Shown in pieces: positions 34,412-47,720 of a stretch of DNA of 64,000 nucleotides. Position 1 is the stretch's first letter. Every line of letters starts with the position of its first letter. Source of the DNA: Deltaproteobacteria bacterium (GTDB lineage: Bacteria > SAR324 > NAC60-12); contig NYXK01000105.1 in NCBI GenBank assembly GCA_002685535.1, forward strand, positions 52,785 to 116,784, written 5' to 3'. Position numbers and translations under genes: made by a program. The notes under the pieces were generated by a model that saw only the letters and a list, made by a program, of their open reading frames with translations, was not told the origin of the DNA and did no database searches.

Positions 34412-36202
34412 ATGCCCTCCGCCAATCCTCCCTCCTCCACCCTCGACTTCACAACCTTCACCCACTGCATCAACGGCACCCTCCTCACAACCAAGACCTC
34501 CCGCCACGGCATCAACCCCTCCAACCTCTCCGCACTCCCCGACGCCCCAGTCGCCAGCGAGCAAGATCTCGACGCAGCCGTCAGTGCAGCACGCGCAGCG
34601 TTCAAGACATGGTCGAAAGTGCCATGGGAAGAGAGGAAGAAGGCATTGCTGGCGTTCAATGATGCTCTGGAGGAGGAGAAGGATGGTTTTGTGAAGTTGT
34701 TGACTACGGAGCAGGGGAAGCCTGTGAGTCTTGTCTTTCTGTTTCTCCTTTGTGGAGTGCTGGGGTGTCGAGATGAGGATGAAATAACAGTGAAATACAG
34801 TGTACTGACGAAAGATGGTAGACTTTCCAAGCTGTTCAGGAACTTGAAGCTTCGCTTGCTTTTAGTCGAGGTGTTGCTAATCTGACTATCCCTGAAGAGA
34901 TTATTGAGGATAGTGAGGAGAGGAAGATTGTCAATAGATATACGCCGTTGGGAGTTGTCGCTGGTATCGTGCCTTGGAACTTTCCGAATTTGTTGGCGAT
35001 GATAAAGATGTGCGTTGGTATTTCTTTTTGCTTGGACAAAACACTGACAGTGATCGACCAGAGCACCTGCTATTATCACGGGCAATGTCATCATCATCAA
35101 ACCATCGTGAGTTGATCTCCCTGCCCCGAGACCACAAGGCTCACTTTTCAGACCCTTCACACCATACAGCGGATTGAAGCTAGTTGAATTGGCGCAGAAG
35201 TGCTTTCCTCCTGGAGTTGTACAATCCTTGTCTGGTGATGATAATCTTGGACCATGGATCACATCTCATCCTGGTATCGACAAGATCTCATTCACTGGCT
35301 CTAGTCGTACTGGAAAGCTGGTCGCTGCAAGCGCCGCGAAGACTCTCAAGCGTGTGACGCTGGAGCTGTAAGTGCTTTTCTTCTACTTCCCTCTTCCGCC
35401 TGATTGACTCTGATTTAGGGGAGGCAATGATGCCGCGATCATCTGCCCTGACGTGGATATTGAGAAAGTTGCTCCTCAAGTAAGATCGTTATTGTTCCTT
35501 GATCGTCGACATTGCTGACAATTGCAGATCGCAACTTTCGCATTTCTCAACTCCGGTCAAATCTGTCTCTGCATCAAACGAATCTTTGTCCACAAATCCA
35601 TCTATCGCCCTTTCGTTGATGCCATGGCTCGTCATGCAAAGACCTTTCAAGTTGGGGATGGTTTTGCAGCAGACACTTTCTGCGGCCCGATACAAAACTC
35701 CATGCAGTATGAACGAGTCAAGGGATTCTTCTCGGAAATCGAAAAGGAGAAGTGGAACGTTGCTTGTGGAGGCCAAATTGAGAAAACAAATGGATACTTC
35801 ATCACTCCTACCATTATCGACAATCCACCTGAGGACGCCAGAATCGTTACTGAGGAACCATTTGGTGAGTTTCCCATTCTGAAATTTGGAACAGAAGCTG
35901 ACAGCGGAATAGGCCCAATTGTTCCGACTCTCTCTTGGGATGCCGAAGAAGAGGTCATTGAGCGAGCCAATGCTACCAACATGGGACTTGGTGCCTCAGT
36001 CTGGTCGAAGGATACCGCGAAGGCAGATCATATCGCCAGACAGCTTGAAGCTGGCACTGTATGGGTCAACAACCATTTCGACTTGTCGCCTATGGCTCCA
36101 TTTGGTGGCTTTAAGGAGAGTGGCCTTGGAGTTGAAATGGGAACTTGTGGACTGAAGGCTATGTGCAACTCGCAGACCTTGATGATTAATAAGAAGGCTT
36201 AG
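34412..36202 (+). CDS. NAD(P)-dependent aldehyde dehydrogenase
   Basis: Oxidises an aldehyde to its acid with NAD(P)+. ATG at 34412; about 475 residues, normal for the superfamily, in about seven exons. The N-terminus FINGT-like motif reads CINGTLL. The Rossmann-fold part has PLGVVAGIVPWNFPNLLA. The cofactor loop is FTGSSRTGKLV, a variant of the common FTGS-x-x-xG pattern. LELGGNDAAII carries the conserved Glu, and NSGQICLC has the catalytic Cys. ITEEPFGP-type sequence (VTEEPF, intron, GPIVP) and the C-terminal PFGGFKESGLGVEMG motif are present. Introns follow EQGKP, LLAMIK, IIIKPS, VTLEL, VAPQ and TEEPF. No targeting sequence is obvious, so it is probably cytosolic. Confidence 0.88.
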
Positions 36203-37357
36203 CGGGTCGTTGTTTGATGATTCGGGGTTCTTGCTTGGTCGGTATTGGTACTTTTGCTTCGATTACTTCATCAGCATAAATCTTTGCTTTAACATGCGAC
36301 CTTTGATTTCACGTGAACTTGTCACTGCTTCTCATTTGTTGGCCATTGACCAACACATCGGGCCCATCTCCCTTGCACAAAGCAAGGCATCCGACCCGAA
36401 GGAGAGATTTCGGCGAGAATAATGGCGGTTCCCTCGGGCCAAGCCTTTCATCAACACTCGCGATGAACGCAGCCAAGAAACCATTCCCCATCTCAAATTC
36501 ATCCCCACAACTGCTGTCAGGCTTGTTTATTTTAGTGTTGATATCCCGCCCCAGTAACTTCGTAAGCGAAGAGGGGGAAACGGGAGGGGCTTCTCTGATA
36601 TGCTGGAGGCGTTACCGCTACCCCACAAGAGGCTTGAACGGAGGATTCGGGCGATGCGCCAAGCCCCCGCAACATGGAAAAAGGGCGAGAAAGAGCGTCA
36701 TGCCAAGGGGGAAGGGTGGAAGGGTTGATGATCATCATCAGGTTTTTTTTGGAGGTGAGATGAGATGGATGGGATGGGATGGGATGGATGTTTAACTTTG
36801 TTGATGTTGGTTGAGTGGACTAAAGTAAAGGTGATTGACATCGCTAAGGAATGAATCCTATTTTCCGGTTATGGCTTTGCCGATCTCAGGGCTGAATGAA
36901 ATATTGAGTTTGATCTGATCTGAGTTTCGAGGGTACCGTCGGGGGGAATTATCGTTGCTTGATATTGCTTGGGAGATGGAGTTCTGTCGTAGAAGTGCAG
37001 GTGATTTTTGGTGGTGCGGTGCAAAGCGGGGGCGGGGTTAATGTCTTACCAGCCACTTTCGATCCCTGAACGTCATTATCAATGGGGTTTTGGAGGGGCC
37101 ACAGCAAAACATTACAGGGGGCTGTTATGTCGGCCACAGTCGGTGTTACTTAACTTCATCCCAAGGAGCCGAAGTATGTCCTAGTTTTCGCGTATGAAAA
37201 GTGACTGACGCCTTTGCCTTGCTGTGTTTTGATATGTCAATCCAATCCAGTGGCGGGGGTTTGGTGCATCCGTGGGGTTGTCAATCAGATATAAATACTA
37301 GAGGTTCATCCCCGAGTCCCAAAAAAAATCGATTGGCATAGACCTCATATCGTCACA
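36203..37357. other. Intergenic upstream of the GH31 gene
   Basis: No gene seen. A short GGGAT/GGAT tandem repeat lies at about 36.76-36.79 kb. An ATATAAATA box near 37.29 kb is a candidate core promoter for the GH31 gene. Confidence 0.5.
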
Positions 37358-40324
37358 ATGTTGCGTCAATTAGTCACAGGTCTTGCATTGGCGAGCTCTG
37401 TCTCGGGAGCTGCTGTCTCTGTTTCTCGCAGACAGGCTGGCGGTGCTACGAGGGAGAGCTGTCCTGGATATGTTGCTTCGGATGTTCAGACGACGGCGAC
37501 GGGCTTGACTGCCAGTCTTAATTTGGGAGGGGAGGCTTGTAATGTTTATGGTACTGATGTACCGGAGTTGATGTTGAGTGTTAATTATGACACTGGTGAG
37601 TACAATTTTGAGCTGTTGTCAAAGAGTCTTGGCTGATGGAAACAGAATCCCGACTTCACGTTAAAATTGAAGACGCAGGCCAAGTCGCCTACCAAGTCCC
37701 CACCAGCGTCTTCCCAACCCCAAGCTCTAACGCCTCTGTCTCTGCCGAAGACTCAGCCTTGGAATTCTCCCACGAAACATCACCATTCAGCTTCAAAGTC
37801 ACGCGGAAGTCAAATGGCGAAGTACTTTTCGACACTTCTGCTGCAAGCTTCATTTTCGAGGATCAGTATCTTCGTCTCCGGACTTCGCTGCCTGAAGATC
37901 CAAATCTGTACGGTCTTGGCGAACACACAGACTCTCTACGCCTGAACACCACGGATTACACTCGTACTCTCTGGTCTCGTGACTCCTACGGTGTACCATC
38001 AGGACAAAATCTCTACGGAAACCACCCCATTTACTTCGACCATCGTGGGGAAAAGGGCACCCATGGCGTATTCATGCTCTCCAGCGCCGGCATGGACGTC
38101 AAGATCAACCGCACCGAAGAAGACGGCCAGTACCTCGAGTACAACATGATGTCCGGTATCATCGACCTATACTTCCTCGCCGGCTCCAGCCCCAACGAAG
38201 TCGCACAGCAGTATTCCGAAGTCACACAAAAGGCAGCTATGATGCCATACTGGGGATTCGGCTACCACCAATGTCGCTACGGATATCGCGATTTCTACTC
38301 TATCGCCGAAGTCATCTACAACTACTCCTCGTCTGGCATCCCGCTCGAGACGATGTGGACGGATATCGATTACATGTATGAGCGATACATCATGACTACC
38401 GATCCCGATCGCTTCCCTATCGCTAGGGTCAGGGAGTTTGTGGATTATTTGCATGACCATGATCAGAAGTATATTGTGATGGTCGATCCAGCTATGGCGT
38501 TTCAAGAGGAGAGGGAGAATGCTCTGCCGTATGAGACATTTTTGAAGGCGAGGGATCAGGGGGTGCTGTTGCAGAAGAATGGGAGTATTTATCAGGGTGT
38601 TGTTTGGCCTGGTGAGTTTATCTCCGAAGAGAAAGAAAAGTGGAAGAGAATATCTAACTGGAAAAGGTGTTACTGCGTTCCCGGATTGGTTCCATCCTGA
38701 TACGCAAGAGTACTGGACGAATGAGTTCTTGGAATTCTTTGATGCGGATACTGGAGTTGATATCGATGCTCTCTGGATCGATATGAATGAAGCCGCGAAC
38801 TTCAATTACTTTGGTGAAGATCCTCAAGAGAGTGCTGAAGAGCGTGGATTCCCTCCCACCCGACCATCTTTGAGATCGGCTCCTCGACCAATCCCAGGAT
38901 TTCCTCAAGCTTTCCAACCAGATCCGAATTCGCCATATCCACCTGACAGTATTGGATACGCACCACCTTGGTTATCACCTCCCGCATCACCAAACACCAA
39001 GCGAGGAATCGCCTCGAGCCCAGTCCTGGAAAAGAGACAAGTTCAAGCCCAAGATCCTATCGGTTTTCCCAACCGCAATTTGCTAGAGCCTCCCTACCAG
39101 ATTGACAACGCCAACACAGTCGAGACCTACGGCGGCGTCTCCAACTTCACCCTTGACACTGACATCGTCCATTTCGACGGCCACGTCGAACTCGACGTCC
39201 ACAATCTCTACGGCTCAATGATGTCCTCCTTCTCCCGCAACGCCATGGAGGCGCGTCGTCCCGGTCTCCGGCCCATGGTAATCACGCGCTCCACCTTCGC
39301 CGGCAGCGGCCACGCCGTCGGAAAATGGCTCGGCGACAACCTCTCCACCTGGAACTTATACCGCAACTCTATCCAAGGCATGCTAGACTTCGCCGCCTTC
39401 TACCAAATGCCCATGGTCGGCAGCGACGTGTGCGGCTTCGGAGGCAATACGACTGAAATGCTCTGCGCAAGATGGGCGACGCTCGGTGCCTTCAACCCAT
39501 TCTACAGGAATCATAATGGCGACTCGAGTAACCCGCAGGAATTCTACCTCTGGGAAAGCGTCACTGAGGCTGCGAAGAACGCGATTGATATTAGGTATCG
39601 ACTGTTGGATTATATCTACACGGCTTTACACAAGCAATCTGTTTCCGGGACGCCGATCTTGAACCCGATGTTCTTCCTCTATCCTGAAGACAAAGACACG
39701 TTTGCTGTCGAGTTGCAATTTTTCTATGGTGAACACTTGCTCGTTTCGCCTGTTACGGAGGAGAATGGAACGAGTGTGGAAATTTATCTCCCTGAGGATA
39801 CGTTTTACGATTTCAAGACTTATGAGAAGATCGAGGGGAAGGGAGAGAAGATTAATTTAACGGATATACCGTTCACGGAAATCCCGCTGCATATTCGAGG
39901 TGGCTCGATTCTCCCTCTGCGCAACTCATCAGCGTATACGACGACTGAAGTCCGTAAACAGCCTTTCAATCTTCTCGTTGCGCCGTCGAAGGATGGAAAG
40001 GCGAAGGGAGAGTTGTATCTTGATGATGGGGTTAGTATTGTGCAAGAGGCGACTTCCGAGATTGAGATGAGCTTTGAGGGGAAGGAACTGGTTGTTGAGG
40101 GCACTTTTGGGTATCAGAAGGAAGAGAATTGGGTTAATGAGGTTGTGATTTTGGGGGTTGAGGAGGAGCCGAAGGGGGCGTATTGGAGTAAGGATGGGGT
40201 GGAGGGGAAGAGGGTTTGGGTTACTTGTCCCGAGGGAGGGTGGAAGTATGATAGTGAGAAGAAGGCGTTGATGATTCAGGTGGGGCAGAAGATGGATGAG
40301 GGGATGAGGGTTAAGTATGAGTAG
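37358..40324 (+). CDS. Secreted GH31 alpha-glucosidase
   Basis: Cleaves terminal alpha-glucosidic bonds (maltose, starch oligomers). ATG at 37358; signal peptide MLRQLVTGLALASSVSGA, followed by SRRQ, a possible propeptide site. Three exons are joined at VNYDT/ESRLHV and WPG/VTAFPDW; about 950 residues. The N-terminal GH31 domain has NLYGLGEHTDSLRL. The catalytic nucleophile Asp is in ALWIDMNEAAN and the acid/base Asp in GKWLGDNLSTW. MVGSDVCGFGGNTTEMLCARW and a C-terminal beta-domain (IPLHIRGGSILPL) are typical. An insert rich in Pro with KR dibasic sites (NTKRGIA, LEKRQVQ) after WIDMNE is also common in fungal members and may be cleaved. There are several N-glycosylation sequons. A homologue of Aspergillus AgdC-type enzymes is likely. 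Confidence 0.93.
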
Positions 40325-40919
40325 ATTGGGATATATCTTGAAGCTACATTGGAGAGTGTAAATACAATATCATTTCAAACCTCCTGAGTGGATAATTACA
40401 ACCGAAAAGGTTCCCCATTCAATCTTCTTGCATACCAATGAACAAGATCGGGGTGGCCATCGGTGTTGTCTGATGACAGACACTAGTGGCGTGATTTCAA
40501 TAACTCTGGACGTACAAGCAGAAGTTGAGCGGGGCCGAGCATTGATCGACGTATCTCGAAGTCGTATTCTAGACTACATGTAGCCTGTTCTAGATTGCAG
40601 ATATGTTCTGCGAACTTAACTGACGTACTTCTAATCAAAATTCCTCCTGTTGCTTTCTTTAAACGAGGAATGATCGTTGCCTCAGGGTTATTCATGCTAT
40701 GCACCACTCGCCCCTCAAGAGGCAGCGACTGGAACGAAATTTGAGACGGATGGTACGATGTAAAATTTGTGCAGAATTCAACGTTTATGGCATGCCTTTG
40801 ATTTTGCTGGCTGCCAAAGGAGTCGGCGAGTCGGCAAGATGATTCGCGAGGGTTGCGAATTTAAGAAAACCTTATTTTCATTGGACAAAATAACACGTCT
40901 TATTTCATCTAGCTGGTCC
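40325..40919. other. Intergenic between convergent GH31 and HET genes
   Basis: Shared 3' region; no gene seen. Confidence 0.5.
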
Positions 40920-43000
40920 TCAGACCAATCTCAGCAGAGTGGGATCAATCCCATCGAAAACATCTTTCAGCATCCAACGCACTAAACCGACACGGCGGAA
41001 GACCTCCCCTGCCCTCGCTGGCAGTAAGGCAAGCCCCATTCTCAAATCTAGATCATTCCAGTCTGCTGGTTTCGAATAATCAAACAGTTGCTCGTGGAGA
41101 CGCGGTGGAAATCGAGTTGAAGAATTGTACGACTCAGATCTGACACTTAAGACGAATAGAGACCGTACGCCTTGTAAATCAATCATGATATCTGGGTAGA
41201 GAACCCCAAGAGTAATGCGATCTACTCCAGTAAGACGGAGAAGTCCATCGTTCATATAATTGTCGATGGGCTCCATATCAATACTGACTTTGGAGACGCA
41301 ACCTCGCAGTCGTAACGATGCATCCGATGGCGTGCCGAGCAGGTCGTTCTTGGTCACCAATTGGTAGTACGAGCCTGTGATTTGAAAGTTTCCATACTCA
41401 GATCCAAAGACATCGTCTACCGAGGCGTCAACTCTCTGGCTCTCATAACTCACCTCGCCATCGATAGATGCCCACGACCAGCTCGGCGTTCTGTAGGTCT
41501 GTGGACGGCGAGGCTGGAACACGGCAAGCGGGTTTGAAAGTTTGTCCTGGCCGCCGCTGTAAGAGAAGAGTGTTCTCCAGAGGAGTGCTGATGGAAGATG
41601 CTCTGACCAAATGCCGGCATAGTAGCTTCCAGGACTATGTTCCTGGCGGAATTTCGAGGCGAGGCCAGCCAAGGCGGGTAGTTTATCGCTTTCTTCAGTC
41701 AGAAATCTCGAGGAATAGTCTTCTACTAGGCTATACCAGTGGTCACGCTTAGCGGCTGGACCTTCTGGACTGCAATCTTCATCATGTTTAAGCCTTAGTG
41801 GTAGAGGTCGAAAATCGTCGCCCGATCGAATCATCTCGTGCCACGGTAGCTGTGATGAGCCTTTCATAGTCCGGCACTGCCAGAGCAGTTGTCCTTGGGC
41901 GAAGCTAATTGTTCTCAAAGAGAGCTCTCTCTCTTGTAATGTCCAAGCTCTTGTTCGCAACGGGTTTTCTCCGTACCCATCATGCTTATATGGATTATCA
42001 CCATACTCAGAGTGCCAGTGAGCTGGAGAGTGTTCGAAAATCCGGACACGTCGAGAGCCAAAATCGAAATCCTGGTATCTTGACAGCGTTGGCTTGGACG
42101 GGTCTCTTGGCCTCACGCGACAACCTTGAGTACTATCCGCAGAGCTGAGCGCAGCTAAAGTGACGTAGGAAGCACCATATATCGAGCCCATTACAGCTGC
42201 TTGCTCCGACCAATCGTCCTCATCGTCCTGGATAATGCATAGTGAATCTATCCACAAATACTGCTGCTCCAGTGTCCGACTGACTCTTACAGCATCTTGG
42301 AATGTCAACGGAAGACTGTCATGTCCAATTCGTTGCATTCTATCGGTCAACGTCGCTTTGGTGGTGCAGATTGGCTGTTTTGCACGTGGACCCCAGCAAT
42401 GACTTAAAGTCACGTATTTTGGCTCTAGCGAAATACTTTTCGACTCAACCAACCTAATATCATCCGAATCATCAAATGGTTTCAGGTCAAGAAGACGTCT
42501 AGGAAGCTTTTGAACCGTGGCTTGCCGGCAGTTAGAGTGCTTGGAAGCACAGTTCGCCAACCAAGCTCGCATAAGCGTCACTTGATCCCAAGGCTCATCC
42601 AATCTTGCAATCAAGGGAAGCCCTATCTGATTTAGCTGTGGAGGCTGCTCGTGTATGAATATAATGAATCATACATACTCCACAGGGGTGGCACGCGATA
42701 GAAGAAGCTACGCGAAAAGTCGTCCATCTCGATGCAGAGCTGAAGGGAATGTTCAGGGTCCCACATTCCTCTCTGCAAGACGGCGGTAGTATTGCACAAT
42801 GTTGCGTAGGGCAAGACATTTTTATCAGCACTAGCCAGGAGAATGGTGCAGAAAGGACATCCCGACGAAGAACAGTGTCTCATGCGAGCTATCGTTGCTA
42901 TTGGGAACGAGGCGCCGGACCTTGAATGGATATCATCGTACTTGGGCTTGAAGAAGTCAGCCGGAATCTGACGAAAGGCTCTGCACTGTACGATCGACAT
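40920..43000 (-). CDS. HET-domain (heterokaryon incompatibility) protein, intact
   Basis: ATG at 43000 (MSIVQCRAF). A single intron (GTATGA ... AAATCAG, about 42.62-42.67 kb) joins WSM to GLPLIARLDEPW; about 680 residues. The N-terminal region includes the Cys-containing GCPFC. The HET domain has YVTLSHCWG, SLPLTFQDAVRVSR and YLWIDSLCIIQDDEDDW with YVTLAALSS, followed by RAWTLQERELSLR. The C-terminal half has TPSWSWASIDGEVSY, a family hallmark. HET proteins trigger cell death or growth arrest after fusion of unlike fungal cells; they are numerous and most are not true het loci. No NLR or partner gene lies next to it. A second, broken HET gene is at 8.5 kb. Confidence 0.9.
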
Positions 43001-44949
43001 GTTGACACAGTTGTTGACAAGAGAGCCCGGCCCCTTTTTCGAAGACTCTCGAGATGGGAAGCAGGCGGCGGATACCGTCTATTAGGCAGCATCAGATTTT
43101 GACACGTGACGCAGATAAGGAAACATGATTTGGTTTGCAAATCCAGCCAATCAAGCAACTGCACGTATATTGAGTATGAGCTACAGAACGCCACGGATTA
43201 TATGCAGGTCTTGATGAAGCCTGCTCATCTATATTGTCAAATCCACAAATATCGTTCGAGGGACATGAATTCCTTCTATGATGATTTGTCGCATCATTCG
43301 CCTTCGATACACCAATCATGGAAGTAATTCTTTCGGCATCAACGACATGAGTGGCTTGAAGGACGAGTTCTTAAGACTTCTCATCTACTGCATACTTCTT
43401 GCTCATCATGACACAATCTCCGGAATGTTCTGCATCGTGAAGTGCCAACGAACTCATACATGGAGAGCACACAACAGTCTTGGCAAGTATTACTTCGAGA
43501 AAAGGGGTCCGATAGTCGTCCTGCCGTTATGAGCAGCAGCTACAGCCTTAATCTGGAGCCAATCATGAAGTACATCAGCGAAGAGTTTCTTCTGGAACAA
43601 AATGCACCCTAGGAACACGTCTATCAAGCATTTGTTCAAGACGACGCATTCTGCCATCCTGTCATTGGCTGTGCTATTGACTGCTGTCGCAGCCTGTCGG
43701 CCGAGAAGTTCTCTCCCATCCTCTGTGAATGATGTTCAAGGCTTGCCCTGGAGCAAGGTTTGTTTTGGGACTATCACGTACCGTACTATTCCTGGCAGAC
43801 GGATTTTGGCCAGTATCGATTGGCTTGAATCCAGCAATTTCAATCACTGTTCAATACAATAGATGTATGCATAAAACATTGCTTGTGTTGATATCAGTGA
43901 TAAAGCCCAAAACTTAATTTGTCTTTGTTCTTCACAGCTATTAAGGAAGCTTTACGCCATTGTTGACATTAGGTGTCGCTTACTGGATTGAAGCTCGCGG
44001 CGCTAGCACTTCGTGCACCCGTCAAACCACAAACACCAATAAGGTATACATAGATCAGTCTTAGACTAAGTACTCTTTCGAGTCCTGTGTTCTGATAGTG
44101 GAGCTGAAAGAATTGCTGCGTGCTTTCTCGACGTTGCACCTGCTTTACATATTACAGAAACGTTCGCTTTCTCGACGTTGTGTTCTGGACAGCACAGAAG
44201 CGGTTAGGAGTGTATGATACCGAAGATGCGACACTGTTATTCTCCCTGATTGGAATTTCTAAAGCCGTTCGGGGCAATTCTCAAGACACTTCCTGAAATG
44301 GCTGTTCCCCATAATATTGTTCTGTTAAGGTCATGTGACCATAAGCGCAGTAAATTCTTGGAACTAATCAGAGGGCCAACAACGACTCTCACATCTCTTT
44401 ATCTGCTTTTTCTCGTATTTTCTAGACTCAATAAACATTTGGAGCTACTTTTGCCTCTTTTGTTAGGAAGCAATGGGTGATAGTAGACTTCCACAGCACC
44501 CAACAACTACCCTGCATTCAGCTGGAGTGTTAGTTGCTCTCAGCAGCCTGGCTTGAACGAAATTGTGGTGCTCAGCGCTGCGCCGCAAATGATTGCTGAT
44601 TCGAGGTTCAATGTGGTTCCTTGTCTGGAAGCAACTGACCTGCAGCATTTAATGTGAGTCTCGGCCGAGATGCGCGAAATCGAGCTTGGCCGGACGAGAC
44701 CAGCGACTAAGGTAATACTAGCTTCTCGTAGAAGGAACAGGTCTGGAGCACTGTGAAATTCTAGGAACCAATAGTGGGATGCATCTCATCTTATCACTTA
44801 GTGTTATCTATGATACGGAGCAGTGTGATTTCCGGGATATTGGTAAAGGTGGACCGCTGGTGCTCTTACAATAATAGTTTCATGAATGTCCAACAGCAAC
44901 GATAGTCTCTCATAATCTCAAGGTATCGAGATACCATCACTACGCGAGT
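43001..44949. other. 2-kb intergenic stretch between the HET gene and the dioxygenase
   Basis: Short plus-strand frames (43.1-43.9 kb) show no motif. No gene is supported. Confidence 0.5.
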
Positions 44950-46114
44950 ATGGGTGCCACATTAACTGATCAGGAAGACTTTCCTGTCATTGATTTTAGC
45001 GGATTCGAGCTGGACCCTGCCAAGGCGTCAGCCGAGCTGTTTGAAGCTGCCTGTAGATGGGGCTTCTTGATTCTGAAAGGACATGGAATACCGCAGCAAG
45101 AGGTGGATGAGATGTTTTCTTTGGTATGCCCGCCATATCTTGCTTTAAGTATACCTCTAACGAATGCCTCAGTCCAAGACTTTCTTCGAACAGCCCAAAG
45201 AAATTAAAGCAGAAAAATGGATGAACACGGATCAAGTAGGTTATGACTCCAAGGAGTCACTGTAAGTTCAGAACAATCGTCCGACATTAAACGGCTCTGA
45301 CCGACACTTCATTAGAATTGGGATACAAGAGGGCTTCTGTTTCGGCAGCACTGCCAATTCCAATCTCACTTCCACGAACCTATCCTCCTGGTGGACACCA
45401 CCCAGACGTGCGTCAGCCGAAGCGTTCCGCAACAAATGCAACAAACTTTCTGAATCTCTCATGAAAGCTTTCGCTATGTCCATGGACTTGGACCCTGATT
45501 TCTTCTCCACAGCTCATTCCCCGGACCTCGCTCCCAGCAACGTCCTTCGACTGATCAAATACCCCGCCCTATCTTCCCCTCCAGACCGACGATTCCCACG
45601 GCTAGGCGAACATACAGATTGGGGAACCTTGACACTTCTGTTTGCAAAGACGGCTGGACTGGAGGTCAAAAGTCCGCTCAATGGATGGGTACCAGCTCCG
45701 ATAGTGGATGGCGCAGTGATTGTCAACATCGCAGATGGGTTGTCTCTCTGGAGCGACAAAGTTCTGAAGTCAACTATGCATCGCCTGCCTTGGGATAGCT
45801 TACCCTTTGATCTCGATCTGTTCTCAATGGCTTATTTTGTCAACGCCAATGCTGTTGCGCCTCTCAAGTTCTTGACCAGGAAGGAAGGGAAATATGTCGA
45901 GGCTGACATGCCGTTCGATGCCACTTTTGGAGATTATCAGGCGGTGAGAATGCGAATCATACATGAGAAGTTTGATTCGGATGAGAAGGGTGAAGGTCCT
46001 ACACTGGATCCGAAGTTTGTTGATATTGTGAGGAATTTGGGAGTCGCGCATGGAAATGGTTTGACATTTGAGGGTGCTGAGATGGATGGAGCTACTGAAA
46101 TTACCGTCAATTAG
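44950..46114 (+). CDS. Fe(II)/2-oxoglutarate-dependent oxygenase, isopenicillin N synthase-like family
   Basis: ATG 44950 (gagtATGgg). Exon joints: FSL to SKTFFEQP (GTATGC ... CTCAG) and KESL to IGIQEGF (GTAAGT ... CATTAG); about 350 residues. The N-terminal DIOX_N part has FPVIDFSGF, CRWGFLILKGHGI and FFEQPKEIK. The iron-binding HxD is GEHTDWGTLTLL, and the distal His is in KSTMHRLP. The usual Arg-x-Ser for 2-oxoglutarate appears changed, reading MHRLPWDS. Members hydroxylate or desaturate small molecules, often in secondary metabolism. Its partner downstream is a convergent XanA-like dioxygenase, but no backbone synthase is in reach. Substrate unknown. Confidence 0.82.
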
Positions 46115-46443
46115 AACCACAATTCAACGTTTATCATCGCGCTTCAATTCATCTTCATAGATTGCTCCTTATGGTTTTATGCCTAAACTCTGAAAACGCA
46201 CATTGCATACATTCCTAATAAAAATGTGCCAGGTAAGACTATCTTAACAATCGGTTTTCAATATCTAAGATCGTAACAGACTACCTAGATCTGCTACTAG
46301 TCTTGAAACACATCTTCAGAGGTTAGTTGAACCGCCTTTTCTTACTTCTTCATCTCAATCTAGGATGCATTGTGAGATTCAAAGATCTGAGTTCAAAGAT
46401 ACTAGATTGATCTAACATACAAGCAGAATACGGAACAAGCTAT
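46115..46443. other. Shared 3' region of two convergent dioxygenase genes
   Basis: Short AT-rich spacer of about 330 bp; no gene seen. Confidence 0.5.
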
Positions 46444-47720
46444 CTAGGAGGGTGGGTGACTGCCTGCAATATTGACCTGATGCATACTTCTCGGGCCATA
46501 GCTTTTGGGGTATTCGATGAAGGTGTGGTCCATTCCGCGGTTATTCCACACGGCAACGTCACCCTCCTCATATGGAGCGACCATGACGTTCTCAGGGCTG
46601 ACCATCCTCTTCATCAACCCTAACAAGAGAGCTCGTACCTCATCTACGTTGTCAATAACCTGGACCGCGGAGTTCTTGGTCTTCTTGATGAACAGCTTCT
46701 CCGCAATGATAGCATGAACCATGAATGCTCCCTTGCCAGTGACAGGATTGTGCCATACCATAGGCAGTCGCTGGACTTTGCTTTCATCCACTTGCGGTCG
46801 CTCGTCTGGCTTCATCTCCAAGCCTTGACCCTGGGGAATTGTGATGCCCATGCTGTCTTGCTTACATCTGCTAATCCACTGGTATGGATGAGCAGCATAT
46901 TGAACCTCACTGTTGTCTACCATTTCTCTCTCTTCAGGCGAGAACTCTGCGTACTGCTGCTCGCAAGAATAAAATGCGGTAAGTCCTGGCTTGACTTTGA
47001 TCTCTCGCCCAGTACCATCGTCCCACCGAAGTGTTTGTTCGGGCCCAACGGGTAATTTGACGCAGCGAAGTGCGGTGACGAGCGGGGCATGGAGCTCCCA
47101 GCCGGCGAAATCGATGTGCCAACGGCCGAATCGAGTAATTCCAGCATCGATTTCTTCTTGAGTAGGAGGATTGGCGTGGGTGTTGAGAATTGTAGATGTC
47201 CTGAATTCGATGTCCTTGAGACCATAGTGGTCCTTTCCTTGGTAGCCAGCAGCAACAAGGCGAACCCCTGGTGCGCCAGGAATCATGTGAGTTGAGACCT
47301 GAGGGTAGGATATTAGCACACGGTTAAATTCCATGAAGTTTGGGAGTCTTACAGCTGCCAAAAGTGTGGGAGCACCTTTGTGAGTCTTCCGGACAGTTTC
47401 AAGAGTTCCATGGCCGTGCAGATCTGGAGCATTCGGATCGAAACGTTTGACAAAGTTGAAATGCTCAATAGGTTTGAGGTCGTGTTGTCCTTTAAAGAGG
47501 ACTAATTCATACTTATAAATCGCCTCCCTGAGGGCTGCAAATAGCTCGTCATCCACGTTGTTGAGATCCACATCAGATATGGTCGCTCCGAACTTGAACA
47601 AACATTAAATGGGAACCTTAACAGAAGACATGAGGCAAAACTCACTTTGATATTAGAATTGGGTCCACAGTCAATAGGCGTGATGACCATCGAATCAATA
47701 GAGGATGTTGAGTGAGGCAT
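46444..47720 (-). CDS. TauD/TfdA-family dioxygenase resembling xanthine dioxygenase XanA
   Basis: ATG at 47720 in an optimal context (gccaccATGcc), three exons, about 390 residues. Introns lie after NSNIK (GTGAGT) and after PTLLAA (GTAAGA ... CCTCAG). The iron site HxD is in RWHIDFAG; the distal His lies in NNRGMDHTF, and Arg in GPRSMHQ. Patterns recalled from fungal XanA include YKYELVLFKGQ, FVKRFDP, WDDGTGREI with GLTAFYS, QYAAHPYQWIS and LPMVWHNPVTGKGAF. XanA turns xanthine to urate with Fe(II) and 2-oxoglutarate in place of xanthine dehydrogenase. The assignment to this family is good, but a different purine or related substrate is possible. No purine-pathway neighbour is seen. Confidence 0.78.

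Noticed and set aside
34363..35262. Minus-strand 299-residue frame over the aldehyde dehydrogenase
   Set aside because: Crosses the exons and introns of a clear plus-strand dehydrogenase and shows no motif.
36740..36792. GGGAT/GGAT tandem repeat considered as a telomere-like tract
   Set aside because: Only a few irregular units; fungal telomeres are usually TTAGGG and this lies between genes.
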